Assembly: GCA_025935735.1 (NCBI GenBank)
Contig: JAICUS010000204.1
Location: 1-9,342, forward strand
Length of the DNA: 9,342 nt
Reading direction: 5' to 3'
Origin: Solirubrobacteraceae bacterium
GTDB lineage: Bacteria > Actinomycetota > Thermoleophilia > Solirubrobacterales > Solirubrobacteraceae
The notes below the pieces were generated by a model. The model saw only the letters and a list, made by a program, of their open reading frames with translations, ran no database searches and was not told the origin of the DNA. Positions 1 to 7,043 of the stretch are shown piece by piece; the stretch's first letter is position 1, and the number at the start of each line of letters is the position of its first letter. Made by a program: the position numbers and the translations under genes.

Positions 1-111
1 CTCGAGCTGCGCCACCTGCCCGTCCACCGCCGCCAGCAGCGCCTCGAGCAGCCGCGGCTCGTCGGGCGGCGCCTCGCGCAGGGCGCCCGGCAGCCACTCG
101 GCGACGCTCAT
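1..111 (-). CDS. tail protein I / TIGR02242-like, N-terminal 37 codons only (3' partial)
   Basis: Only the first 37 residues are in the window, beginning MSVAEWLPGALREAPPDE and continuing through LLEALLAAVDGQVAQLE. The pattern of a leading LP(A/G)xL turn, a short acidic/proline stretch, then an amphipathic LLxALLAxxDxxxAxLE helix is how TIGR02242-type phage tail proteins (phage P2 gpI-like) begin. That family commonly follows the baseplate-J genes in contractile-tail loci, where it links the wedges to tail fibres. The ATG overlaps the preceding stop (ATGA) and has GGGAG 7 nt upstream, so the gene is real. The family call is provisional because the diagnostic central region is outside the window. 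Confidence 0.6.
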   Translation of the reverse strand, partial: MSVAEWLPGALREAPPDEPRLLEALLAAVDGQVAQLE

Positions 112-2483
112 GCGGGCGCTCCCGTCAGCTGCGGCGCGTCCCCCGGGAAGACGAGCTCGTACGGGGCGGCGGCCACGCGCCCGAGGTCGCCGGCGGCGCC
201 GGCCAGGCTGAGGTCGCCGACGCCCACCACGCCCGTGACCGCGTGCAGGACCGCCAGCAGGTCGGAGCGGTCCAGCGGCTGACCCGGTGCGCGCCCGTCG
301 GGCGCCAGCGGCCCGTCCGGATCGGTCAGGGCGGCCGCGGCGGCGCGGCAGACGCCGGCGGGATCGCGGCGCGGGTCGACGGCCAGCACGGCGCTCAGCG
401 CGGGCCGGGTCACCACCCCGGCGCAGACGCACAGCGGAACGGTGACGTCGCGCCGGGCGTCGAGATAGTCCGACAGGGCGCGCAGCTCCGGGGCGAGCGG
501 CGACCGTGGGCCGCTCGTCCCGGCGCGCAGCGCGGCCACGTGCAGCCCCGCCCCGCCGCAGGGACAGCCGGGCGGCCCGGCGCCGGCGAACGCCACGGCG
601 TGGGAGACCCCGGGCTGGTCGAGGCTGAGGTCGGCCAGGTCCTCGAGCGAGACCGCCCGGTCGAGCACCCGCGAGCGCGCGGGCGCGAGCCGGCGCAGGC
701 GGCGCTCGTCGTCCTGGTCGGCGCCGCCCGTGGTCGGGCCGGCGCCGCGCACCTTGCGCACGCCGCGCACGCTGCCGACCAGCGTGTCGATCGCGCCCCC
801 CTCGACCTCCCCGGCCCGGCCGCCGCCGCCGGGGTAGGCGGCGACGACGTTGTTGCGCCCGCTGGGCAGCCGCGCGCCCCGCTCTCCGTCGCCGAACTCC
901 AGCGTGAGCGCGCCGTCGCGCTCGACGGTGGCGGTGAACGCCGGGGCCGGCCCGGCACCGTAGAGGCTCGCGCGCTCGTCCCAGCGCAAGCCGTCGACCT
1001 GCACGAGCAGCGGGGTGGCGTCGGCGTCGGCGATCGGCGCGTCCGGCGTGGTCAGCCGCTGGAAGGTCGCGGTGGCGTCGCCGCTGCCCAGCGTCACCCG
1101 CCTGGTCGTGCCGTGGAGCACGCGCACGACGTTGGCGCCGGCGGCGGCCTTGAGCGGCCCCGCGCCGGGTGCGCCGTCCAGCAGGTCGACGATCAGGCCG
1201 CTGGGCGCCTCGCCGGCCGCGCCCGCGTCCTCCTGGGCCCGCGCGGCACGGCACTCGAACACGGCCCAGTCAGGCGTGGCGCCGTCACCCACATCGACCG
1301 CGACCCGGTCGGGCAGCCGGGCCGGGCGCGGATACAGGCGCAGCTGCGGCGGCCCGGGCGGGCGGGCGGCGGGGAACACGTAGTGGCGCGCCACCACGCG
1401 GCGGTCGAGCACGTAGAGCGACTTCTCCGCGCCGGCGCTGCGCAGCGCGCCCAGCGGGGCGGCGAACGTCAGCTTGGACACGCGCCGCGCGGTGCCGGGG
1501 AGGATCTCCCAGGTCACCGGCGCGTGAGCCTGCACGTGGGCGACGTCGCAGTTGCCGGTCTGCCAGTCCACCACCGCGACCAGCTGGCCGGCCGACAAGG
1601 TCTCCAGCGGAGCGTCCAGTACGACGGAGGTCCCGGCCGCGTCGATCGGCTCCGGTCCGCCCACGTCCAGCGGCTGGACGTCGCCGGTCAGCGGGATGCG
1701 CAGCACGCGCCGCACGCGCTTGGCCGGGGCGGCGGTGGCCAGGATGCGGTAGGCCGCGTAGGGATCGGTGAGCGAGTCCAGCACCGTGTCCAGGTCGCGG
1801 TCGAAGCCGACCAGCGTCGTCCCCAGCTCCGCCGTGCTGCCGGTGACCGTCGCCACCGACAGCGCGCTGGCGCCGGACGGCGGCCGGTACCAGAGCAGCA
1901 GCACCCAGCTCCAGAAGCCGAGCCAGTCGATGCCGACCGGCGGCGGGCTCGGCGGGACCTCGCGCACGAGCAGCAGCTCGTCGCCCGCGCGGAAGCCGGG
2001 AGCGCCGAGGAAGCGCAGCTCGCGCTGGTCGGGCGTGGCCGGCGCGGGTACCCAGGTGGCGGTGAGGCCTCCCCACTCGGCGTGCAGCTGGGTGTCGGCC
2101 GCGGTCTCGAACGTCTGCGCGGGCCGGGCGGCCGTGGCGGGAGCCTGCACGCGCGTGCCCGCCGGGACGAGCGGGTCGGCGCCCCGGTCGACGTCCGCCA
2201 CCACCCAGCCCTCGGCGGCCACGCCCGCGCGGGCGCGGTAGCCGGTGACCGCGGCCAGCCGGCGCAGGTCGGTCCAGTCGCGGGCGGTCGGCAGGTGCGA
2301 CTCGTCCGCGGTGAGCCGCGCCTGCGCGGCCACGCCGTCGGCGACGGCGGCCCACAGGCGGGCGAGCCGGCCGGCCTGCGGGTCGCCTCCGACGTCCCAG
2401 CGCGCACCGAGCGGCGCCCCGTCCACCGGGGTCCGCTCGACCGCGGCCACGAGATCGGCGAGCAGCGACCGGTAGTCGCTCAC
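108..2483 (-). CDS. baseplate wedge protein 2, baseplate-J/TIGR02243-like (Afp12-like)
   Basis: The 791-aa protein is the second large baseplate wedge component. Residues 1-100 are mostly helical and include LPTARDWTDLRRLAAVTGYR (64-83), the packing region seen at the front of baseplate-J-like proteins; a long beta-rich insertion fills about 100-510. The signature core is LEFGDGERGARLPSG (528-542), then NNVVAAYPGGGGRAGEV (544-560), PTTGGAD (583-589), and APARSRVLDRAVSLEDLADL (600-619). Two oddities stand out: a Trp-rich hydrophobic run at 184-199 (GIDWLGFWSWVLLLWY), and a Cys-rich C-terminal third with CPC at 640-642, CVC at 685-687 and C712. The chosen GTG overlaps the previous stop (GTGA) and makes SDYRSLLADL the N-terminus. 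A 295-residue upstream extension is possible only by reading through Arg/Ala-rich antisense-like sequence of the preceding gene and is rejected. The stop overlaps the next ATG. Confidence 0.88.
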   Translation of the reverse strand: MSDYRSLLADLVAAVERTPVDGAPLGARWDVGGDPQAGRLARLWAAVADGVAAQARLTADESHLPTARDWTDLRRLAAVTGYRARAGVAAEGWVVADVDRGADPLVPAGTRVQAPATAARPAQTFETAADTQLHAEWGGLTATWVPAPATPDQRELRFLGAPGFRAGDELLLVREVPPSPPPVGIDWLGFWSWVLLLWYRPPSGASALSVATVTGSTAELGTTLVGFDRDLDTVLDSLTDPYAAYRILATAAPAKRVRRVLRIPLTGDVQPLDVGGPEPIDAAGTSVVLDAPLETLSAGQLVAVVDWQTGNCDVAHVQAHAPVTWEILPGTARRVSKLTFAAPLGALRSAGAEKSLYVLDRRVVARHYVFPAARPPGPPQLRLYPRPARLPDRVAVDVGDGATPDWAVFECRAARAQEDAGAAGEAPSGLIVDLLDGAPGAGPLKAAAGANVVRVLHGTTRRVTLGSGDATATFQRLTTPDAPIADADATPLLVQVDGLRWDERASLYGAGPAPAFTATVERDGALTLEFGDGERGARLPSGRNNVVAAYPGGGGRAGEVEGGAIDTLVGSVRGVRKVRGAGPTTGGADQDDERRLRRLAPARSRVLDRAVSLEDLADLSLDQPGVSHAVAFAGAGPPGCPCGGAGLHVAALRAGTSGPRSPLAPELRALSDYLDARRDVTVPLCVCAGVVTRPALSAVLAVDPRRDPAGVCRAAAAALTDPDGPLAPDGRAPGQPLDRSDLLAVLHAVTGVVGVGDLSLAGAAGDLGRVAAAPYELVFPGDAPQLTGAPA
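119..123 (-). promoter_or_regulatory. ribosome binding site for the gene at the window edge
   Basis: GGGAG on the minus strand lies 7 nt before the ATG at 109-111, within the end of the second baseplate-J gene, and supports that start. Confidence 0.5.
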
Positions 2484-4816
2484 CGGCCACCTCGCACGAC
2501 GACGTCGAGCCGCCCGCGCTCCGGCCGCGCCGGGTCGTCGTCCAGCACCAGGACCTCGTCCGGCGCGGCCTGGATGACCGTGTGGACCGTGCCGGCCGGC
2601 TCGTCCAGGCGCCGCGCCTCGGTGGTCTCGACGGCGTCCACGCCCGCCAGGCCGGCGATCGCGGCGACCGCTGCGGACACGTACAGCGCGCCGCCGAGCG
2701 GCGTCCGCAGGCCGCGCAGCGCGCTCAGCGCGGCGGCGCGGACCGCCTGGGAGCCGGCGGCCGGATCCAGGCAGAGCGCGAAGGCCAGCAGGACGCCGAC
2801 CGGCGTCCCGTCCACCACCGCCACCTCGGTGCCGAGCATGCGCAGGCCGTCGAGCCGCTGCCGCACCGCCTCGCGCGCGTCGCCGTCCGCGCCGCCGAGA
2901 TCCACCACGGTGGTGATCAGCGGCCACGAGCCCGGCCACCCCCGTCGCGCGGAGGCCCGCCGCACCCGCGGATCCCGCTCGGCGGCCGCGGCGTGGTCGG
3001 CCGGCAGCACCGCGCGCAGCGGCGCGGCGGCGTAGGCCTGCGGGGCGTCGCGGCGGGCGACGGCGAGCGGCATCGCCACGGCGCCGCCGGCGGCGGCCAC
3101 CGGGTTGCGGGCGCCCACGTCGGTACGCACCTCCCAGGCCGGGACCTGGCCGGGCGGGCTCAGGTTGCGCTCCAGCAGCGACAGTGCGTTCGCGGCCACG
3201 TTGCCCGCCGTCCCGCCGCCCAGCTCGTAGCGGCCCGACACCACGCTGCCCAGCGGCGGCGCCTGACCGACCGCGCCGGTGCGAAAGCGCAGCAGGGGCG
3301 GCTCGTGCGCCTCGGCCTCGACCACGAAGGCGAAGTCGGCGCCCGGGTCCAGCAGCGTCGGCACCCACTCGGCGGCGGCGGTCAGCCCGGACGGCAGCCC
3401 GACCGCGATCGCCATCCCGTGCGGGCGGCCCGTCTCGTCGGCGGCCAGCCCGGGGCCGGCGGCCGGCCCGAGCTCGTACGCGTCCGGCGGACCGCCGTCC
3501 CGGCGCGCCCGGGCCAGCAGCGTCGTCCCGGGCGGGCCGTCCACCGGGCGGCCATGGTGGGCCGGGACGAGGTTGCCGCGCGCCACGGCCACCTCGCCCG
3601 CGCCGGGCGACGTATCGATGGTGGTCGGATAGTCGTGCGCGAACGCGTCCTCAGGCGCCCAGCGGACCCGGTAGAGCGCGAGCGTGAGGCCCATCAGCGG
3701 GTCGGCGACGGGCTCCACGGCCGTGAGGCGCACGACCTGCGCGGGGCGGCCGGCCAGCGGCGCCCGGAACGCCGGCGCGGGCGCCATCGCCGGCCACGGC
3801 TGCTGGCGCGTGCTCCAGCGGGCGTGGTCGTCCGGGTCGCCGGCGCCCACCACCTCGAAGACCAGCAGGTCACCCGGGGCGAGCCAGGCGTCGCCGAGCG
3901 CGTCGGCGGGGGCGGGCCGCACGAGCACGCACGCCGTGGCGCCCGCGACCAGCCGGCAGCTGTCCTCCCCCCAGGCGTAGATCGCGATCTCGCCGAGCGC
4001 GTCCCGGGCGGTGAGCCCCGCCTCGAGCACGAACGCCGTCTCCGAGCCGGGCTGGTCCACCGCCACCTCGCCGGCGGTCAGCGCGACGGCACCGCCCTCG
4101 GGCGGCACGGCGAGGTGCACGGCCGCGCGGGCCGACACGGCCTCGCCCAGGGCGAAGTCCACCAGCCGGGCGTGGCGGCGCACCGACGTGCGCAGGCGGG
4201 CGGTCTCCAGGTAGGCCTCGGTGGCCACCCGGTCCAGCCGGTAGTGCAGGAGGTCGCCCTGGTGGGCGAACAGCTCGATCAGCGCGATCGCCGGGTCGGC
4301 GACCGAGGTGTCGGCGTCGGGCTGCTCGCGCAGCAGCTGCTCGACCAGCGCCGCGCGCAGCGAGCGGTAGTCGCGGGCCAGGTAGTCGGCCACCGGGGAG
4401 GGCGGCGGCGCGGCGGGCGGCGCCGGCACGCTCGCGCACGGGCCGAGGTCCGGGCACTCGGGCCGCAGCCGCACGGCCAGCCAGGTGCGCAACGGGTCGA
4501 ACTCGAGGCCGGCGGGCGGCACGACGGCGAGCCGGTAGCGGCCGAGGTCCGGCGCGCCGGCCAGCCTCAGCGCGACGTGCGGCGTCGGCGCCGCCTCGAC
4601 CGCGGCGGCGCTCACGCTCACCGGCGCGCCGCCGGGGGCGGGCGTGAGCGCCCAGGCCGCCGGGTCGGCCAGGGCGGCCGGCGGGTCTTGGTAGAGGAAC
4701 ACCCGCAGCGTGCGCACCCCGCCGGCCAGGACCGCCCCGGCCGCCCGCAGGCCGTGGACCGTGGTCGCCGGGTCGAACAGGCGCTCGGGGCGGCGGACCG
4801 CCGTGCACTCAGCCAC
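2480..4816 (-). CDS. baseplate wedge protein 1, baseplate-J/TIGR02243-like (Afp11-like)
   Basis: The 778-aa protein is a large wedge protein forming the outer baseplate ring. Residues 1-128 are a beta-rich N-terminal domain ending in CPDLGPC (121-127), followed by a Pro/Ala linker (131-142). The core then begins with VADYLARDYRSLRAALVEQLL (142-162), ALIELFAHQGDLLHYRLDRVATEAYL (178-203) and RTSVRRHARLVDF (209-221), the recognisable opening of TIGR02243-type putative baseplate assembly proteins. The family's C-terminal half is also present: GTAGNVAANAL (535-545), RNPVAAAGG (570-578) and APQAY...LRAVLPADHAAAAERDPRVRRA (591-621), then WPGSW (627-631). The GTG start is set by the ribosome binding site 8 nt upstream. 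The expected FGDG-like motif before the AGNV segment is replaced by FRTGAVG (511-517). The stop overlaps the next GTG (GTGA). Confidence 0.9.
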   Translation of the reverse strand: MAECTAVRRPERLFDPATTVHGLRAAGAVLAGGVRTLRVFLYQDPPAALADPAAWALTPAPGGAPVSVSAAAVEAAPTPHVALRLAGAPDLGRYRLAVVPPAGLEFDPLRTWLAVRLRPECPDLGPCASVPAPPAAPPPSPVADYLARDYRSLRAALVEQLLREQPDADTSVADPAIALIELFAHQGDLLHYRLDRVATEAYLETARLRTSVRRHARLVDFALGEAVSARAAVHLAVPPEGGAVALTAGEVAVDQPGSETAFVLEAGLTARDALGEIAIYAWGEDSCRLVAGATACVLVRPAPADALGDAWLAPGDLLVFEVVGAGDPDDHARWSTRQQPWPAMAPAPAFRAPLAGRPAQVVRLTAVEPVADPLMGLTLALYRVRWAPEDAFAHDYPTTIDTSPGAGEVAVARGNLVPAHHGRPVDGPPGTTLLARARRDGGPPDAYELGPAAGPGLAADETGRPHGMAIAVGLPSGLTAAAEWVPTLLDPGADFAFVVEAEAHEPPLLRFRTGAVGQAPPLGSVVSGRYELGGGTAGNVAANALSLLERNLSPPGQVPAWEVRTDVGARNPVAAAGGAVAMPLAVARRDAPQAYAAAPLRAVLPADHAAAAERDPRVRRASARRGWPGSWPLITTVVDLGGADGDAREAVRQRLDGLRMLGTEVAVVDGTPVGVLLAFALCLDPAAGSQAVRAAALSALRGLRTPLGGALYVSAAVAAIAGLAGVDAVETTEARRLDEPAGTVHTVIQAAPDEVLVLDDDPARPERGRLDVVVRGGR
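2488..2493 (-). promoter_or_regulatory. ribosome binding site for the second baseplate-J gene
   Basis: GAGGTG on the minus strand lies 4 nt before the GTG at 2481-2483 and supports that start over the much longer open frame reaching 3368. Confidence 0.55.
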
Positions 4817-5174
4817 CGCTGCGCACCTCCGTGGTCGCCGCGTCGCCGGCCGGCGTCTCGCGGTAGGTGACCGCGGCCGCGAGCTCCGCCTCGCCGGAGC
4901 GCACGACGCTGACGGCCAGCACCTCGATGCGGTCTCCGAGCGCGGTCTCCAGCGAGCTGCGGATGCGCGCCTCAACGACCCCGGCCAGCGTGCCGTCGAG
5001 CGGGTCGAACAGCGCCGAGGCGCCCAGGCCGGCGCCGAAGTCGGGATGGTGCAGCCGCTCGCCCGGCCCCGTGAGCAGGACCAGGCGCACCAGGTCGGCC
5101 ATATGGCGGCCGGCGTCGGCCTCGGCCAGCCGGCGGGCCGGCGTGAGCTCCAGCGGCTGGCGCGCCTCGGTCAT
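4809..5174 (-). CDS. gp25/gpW-like baseplate wedge protein (Afp9-like)
   Basis: The 121-aa protein is the small wedge component that initiates sheath polymerisation in contractile tails. The family signature is clear: MADLVRLVLLTGPGER at 25-40, LHHPDFGAGL at 41-50, an F-P loop at 56-61, then a long helix VVEARIRSSLETALG (66-80) and paired strands DRIEVLAVSV and ELAAAVTYRE. The canonical Glu-Pro-Arg (EPR) motif of gp25/TssE, expected at 80-82, reads Gly-Asp-Arg. The length is normal. The ATG overlaps the preceding stop (ATGA) with only a weak Shine-Dalgarno, so coupled translation is likely. The C-terminus overlaps the next gene by 8 nt and contains that gene's ribosome binding site. Confidence 0.93.
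   Translation of the reverse strand: MTEARQPLELTPARRLAEADAGRHMADLVRLVLLTGPGERLHHPDFGAGLGASALFDPLDGTLAGVVEARIRSSLETALGDRIEVLAVSVVRSGEAELAAAVTYRETPAGDAATTEVRSGG
4825..4830 (-). promoter_or_regulatory. ribosome binding site for the first baseplate-J gene
   Basis: GGAGGT on the minus strand lies 8 nt before the GTG at 4814-4816, within the last codons of the gp25 gene. It decides the start over an upstream in-frame ATG at 4973-4975, which would give a 53-residue Arg/Ser/Pro-rich extension unlike any family member. Confidence 0.75.
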
Positions 5175-5482
5175 CGCGCGGTCACCCGCGTCTGGTAGCC
5201 GGTCACCACGGCCTGGCCGCCGCTGCCGCCGACGATCAGCCCCACCGAGGTCGACAGCAGCGGCTGCCCGCCCTCGATGCTCACCCGCAGCGCCGCCGCG
5301 CTCCACTGCACGCGGGCGCAGGGCGGGCTGGCGCCGCAGCCGGCGAACGCGTTCGGGTCGTCGGCCAGCAGCGGCGGCCGGCCGTCCAGCGCGACCCGCG
5401 TCACCCGCGGCCGAACCATCAGCGTGCCGCTGTGCGGGCACATGATCCGCGTGCCGGCGTCCAGGACGTAGCCCGCGCTCAT
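5171..5482 (-). CDS. PAAR-like spike-tip protein (Afp10-like)
   Basis: The 103-aa protein sits directly after the spike gene, where eCIS and T6SS loci encode the conical tip that caps the needle. It opens with a short strand and a CPHSG motif (C15, H17). A repeated pattern of short strands follows: VTRVALDGRPPLL (27-39), an AGCG...PPC segment (C49, C55), RVSIEGGQPLL (66-76), and a glycine-rich GLIVGGSGG (81-89). The duplicated VxLDGxPPLL / VSIEGGQPLL strands and the Cys spacing resemble DUF4280-type PAAR-like proteins more than classical PAAR. The three Cys and the His could hold a metal, as PAAR tips do. There is no extension carrying a toxin. The ATG overlaps the spike stop, and the stop overlaps the gp25 start. 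Assignment rests on position, size and pattern, so it is less certain than its neighbours. Confidence 0.75.
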   Translation of the reverse strand: MSAGYVLDAGTRIMCPHSGTLMVRPRVTRVALDGRPPLLADDPNAFAGCGASPPCARVQWSAAALRVSIEGGQPLLSTSVGLIVGGSGGQAVVTGYQTRVTAR

Positions 5483-5967
5483 CGCACCTCCAGGGCGCCG
5501 CCGTTGAAGGAGATCGACGAGCGGGTGACCGCGACCGTCTGGCTGCCGAACGCGATGCCGACACCCTCGCCGTCGAGCGTGAGCTCCGCCCCGGAGGCCG
5601 CCCGCAGCTCGATCGCCTCGCCCCCCGGCCGGTCGCGCACCTCGATGCGGCTGCCGCCCGGCGTGAGCAGGACGAGCGTCTGCGGCCCGGCGCCGGCCAC
5701 GCCCTGGCCCTCGGCCCACAGCCCGCCGGACCAGATCGGCACCCGGGCGGTGTCGCCGGCGGTCCATTCCACGAACACCAGGCCGCCCACCGGCGGGACG
5801 GCGACCAGACCCACCCCCGGACCCGCGTATGGGCTGCAGGGCACGCACCAGCCGGTCGGCTCCTCGCCGAAGACCTCGGGGACCTCGACCCGCACCCGGG
5901 CCAGCCCCAGCGGGTCGTCGTTGTCGATCACCGTGCCCATGTACTTGCCGGTCAGGCGCTCGATCAC
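5479..5967 (-). CDS. baseplate spike protein, gp5 OB-fold/phage gpV family (Afp8 C-terminal-like)
   Basis: The 162-aa protein is the membrane-puncturing spike. Residues 5-85 form a gp5-type OB fold: KYMGTVIDNDDPLGLARVRV, a GW(C)VPCSPYAG block at 39-49, PPVGGLVFVEW at 58-68, and a GDTARVPIWSGG block at 71-82. From about 100 to the end, short alternating hydrophobic strands (such as SRIEVRD, AIELRA, AELTLDG, SISFNGG, ALEVR) resemble a short triple-stranded beta-helix needle. No lysozyme domain is present. The GTG start is supported by GGGAGG 5 nt upstream and the GTGA overlap with the hub gene; the longer upstream reading runs antiparallel to nothing useful and lies within the hub gene in another frame. 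In Afp8 and VgrG the hub and spike are one chain; here they are two. The stop overlaps the tip gene by ATGA. Confidence 0.92.
   Translation of the reverse strand: MIERLTGKYMGTVIDNDDPLGLARVRVEVPEVFGEEPTGWCVPCSPYAGPGVGLVAVPPVGGLVFVEWTAGDTARVPIWSGGLWAEGQGVAGAGPQTLVLLTPGGSRIEVRDRPGGEAIELRAASGAELTLDGEGVGIAFGSQTVAVTRSSISFNGGALEVR
5486..5491 (-). promoter_or_regulatory. ribosome binding site for the tip gene
   Basis: GGAGGT on the minus strand lies only 3 nt from the ATG at 5480-5482. The close spacing is unusual, but with the ATGA overlap it supports this start. Confidence 0.5.
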
Positions 5968-7043
5968 GGCAGCCTCCCGAAGGGCTCGTCGCCCGTCAGC
6001 CCGAGCGCGTTGCGCATCAGCGTCACGGCCTGCCGGTGGCGGTCGCCGGTCACCGTGTGACGGACGCGCCAGACGAGGTACCGGCCGGACAGGCTCGTCC
6101 CCAGCCCGCGGACCAGCACCGGCCGGCGCGCCCGCAGCATCACGCCGACGCGCTGGGTGTCGAGCTCCAGGTCGAGGCTGGCGCCGAACGCGGACCGGCG
6201 GGCGATGCCCTGCGCGACCGCCGCCGGGTCGACCTCGCCGTCCACCGCCACGGGCGAGAGCAGCTCGGTCGCGACCCCGCCCAGCGTGTGCGCGCCCTGG
6301 GCCTCGTCGACGCCGGCCGAGTCGGCGGTCTGGGCCGCGTCGCCGAGCGGCGGGATGCGCGCCGCCCGCACCCGCTTGCCGGCGGCGAGCTCGACGCGCG
6401 CGTCGACCGCCGGCGCGTCCAGGCCATAGCCGAGCGCGAGCTCGGCCTGCGGGGCGCCGAGCGGGTCGAGCGAGTGGAAGTGGCCGGTGACGCCGAGCTC
6501 GTCGGCCTCCAGGTAGAAGAAGTAGCCCCACTTCTCGGCCAGGGCGTGCAGGAAGGCCAGGTCGGTCCCGCGCTGGATGGTCACGTGGACGTCCGGGTCC
6601 GGGCCCGCGGGCGTGGGCTCGATCTCGGTCTGCAGCCCGTGCGCCTGGCTGAGGATCGCCTCGGCGATCGCGCTGTCGGAGCTGCCCGGCCAGGCCACCA
6701 CCTTCTCCTCGCGGTCGAGCTCCAGCGTCCGGTCGAGCGCCTTCACCGTCAGGCGCGAGCCGCCGGCGGCGTCCAGGTGCCAGCGGGCCTCGGCCGAGAG
6801 CCCGTCGAAGCGGTAGCTCACGTCCTGGAAGGAGACGCCCAGCGACACCGGCGTCTCAGGCTCGGTCAGCGGGTCGAGGACGCTGGTCCAGCCGCCGTCG
6901 GGCCGCGCCTGGACGCGGGCGACCAGCGACACCGCGTCGGCGGCCTCGACGCTCTCCTCCACCTGGACCTCGAGCACGTCCCGCAGGTCGAGCCCAGTGA
7001 CCGGGCCGGAGTCGAGGTCGATCTGCAGGCAGGACTCAGGCAT
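5964..7043 (-). CDS. baseplate hub protein, gp27/phage late control gpD family (Afp8 N-terminal-like)
   Basis: The 359-aa protein is the central hub that forms the transition between the inner tube and the spike. Diagnostic stretches are FQDVSYRFDGLSAEARW (72-88), then LTVKALDRTLELD (98-110), where the tail-hub fold resumes. The family hallmark QRGTDLAFLHALAEKWGYFFYLE spans 157-179. A late domain ends with GRYLVWRVRHTVTGD (320-334) and QAVTLMRNALG (338-348), a typical ending of gpD-type hubs. It is a normal length for a stand-alone gpD and much shorter than fused VgrG/Afp8 proteins, which carry the OB-fold spike in the same chain. The ATG at 7041-7043 is covered by the end of the LysM gene and has no convincing Shine-Dalgarno, so translation is probably coupled. 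The stop overlaps the GTG of the spike gene. Confidence 0.92.
   Translation of the reverse strand: MPESCLQIDLDSGPVTGLDLRDVLEVQVEESVEAADAVSLVARVQARPDGGWTSVLDPLTEPETPVSLGVSFQDVSYRFDGLSAEARWHLDAAGGSRLTVKALDRTLELDREEKVVAWPGSSDSAIAEAILSQAHGLQTEIEPTPAGPDPDVHVTIQRGTDLAFLHALAEKWGYFFYLEADELGVTGHFHSLDPLGAPQAELALGYGLDAPAVDARVELAAGKRVRAARIPPLGDAAQTADSAGVDEAQGAHTLGGVATELLSPVAVDGEVDPAAVAQGIARRSAFGASLDLELDTQRVGVMLRARRPVLVRGLGTSLSGRYLVWRVRHTVTGDRHRQAVTLMRNALGLTGDEPFGRLP
5973..5978 (-). promoter_or_regulatory. ribosome binding site for the spike gene
   Basis: GGGAGG on the minus strand lies 5 nt upstream of the GTG at 5965-5967. It fixes this GTG as the start even though the frame is open for a further 564 nt upstream. 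Confidence 0.7.

Noticed and set aside
243..3035. 930-aa plus-strand open frame
   Set aside because: It is antisense to both J-type genes, is dominated by Arg/Gly/Ala/Gln/His runs with no domain signal, and exists because stop codons are rare in high-GC DNA.
2484..3368. Extending the Afp12-like protein upstream to an ATG at 3368 (1086 aa)
   Set aside because: The extra 295 residues are Arg/Gly/Ala low complexity and lie inside the Afp11-like gene. The GTG at 2483 has a ribosome binding site and a GTGA overlap.
2582..4870. 762-aa plus-strand open frame
   Set aside because: Antisense shadow of the Afp11-like gene, with low-complexity Arg/Gly/His/Gln composition and no recognisable motif.
5968..6531. 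Extending the spike protein upstream to 6531 (350 aa)
   Set aside because: The added sequence is an Arg/Ala-rich shadow of the hub gene, whereas residues from the GTG at 5967 start the OB fold directly.
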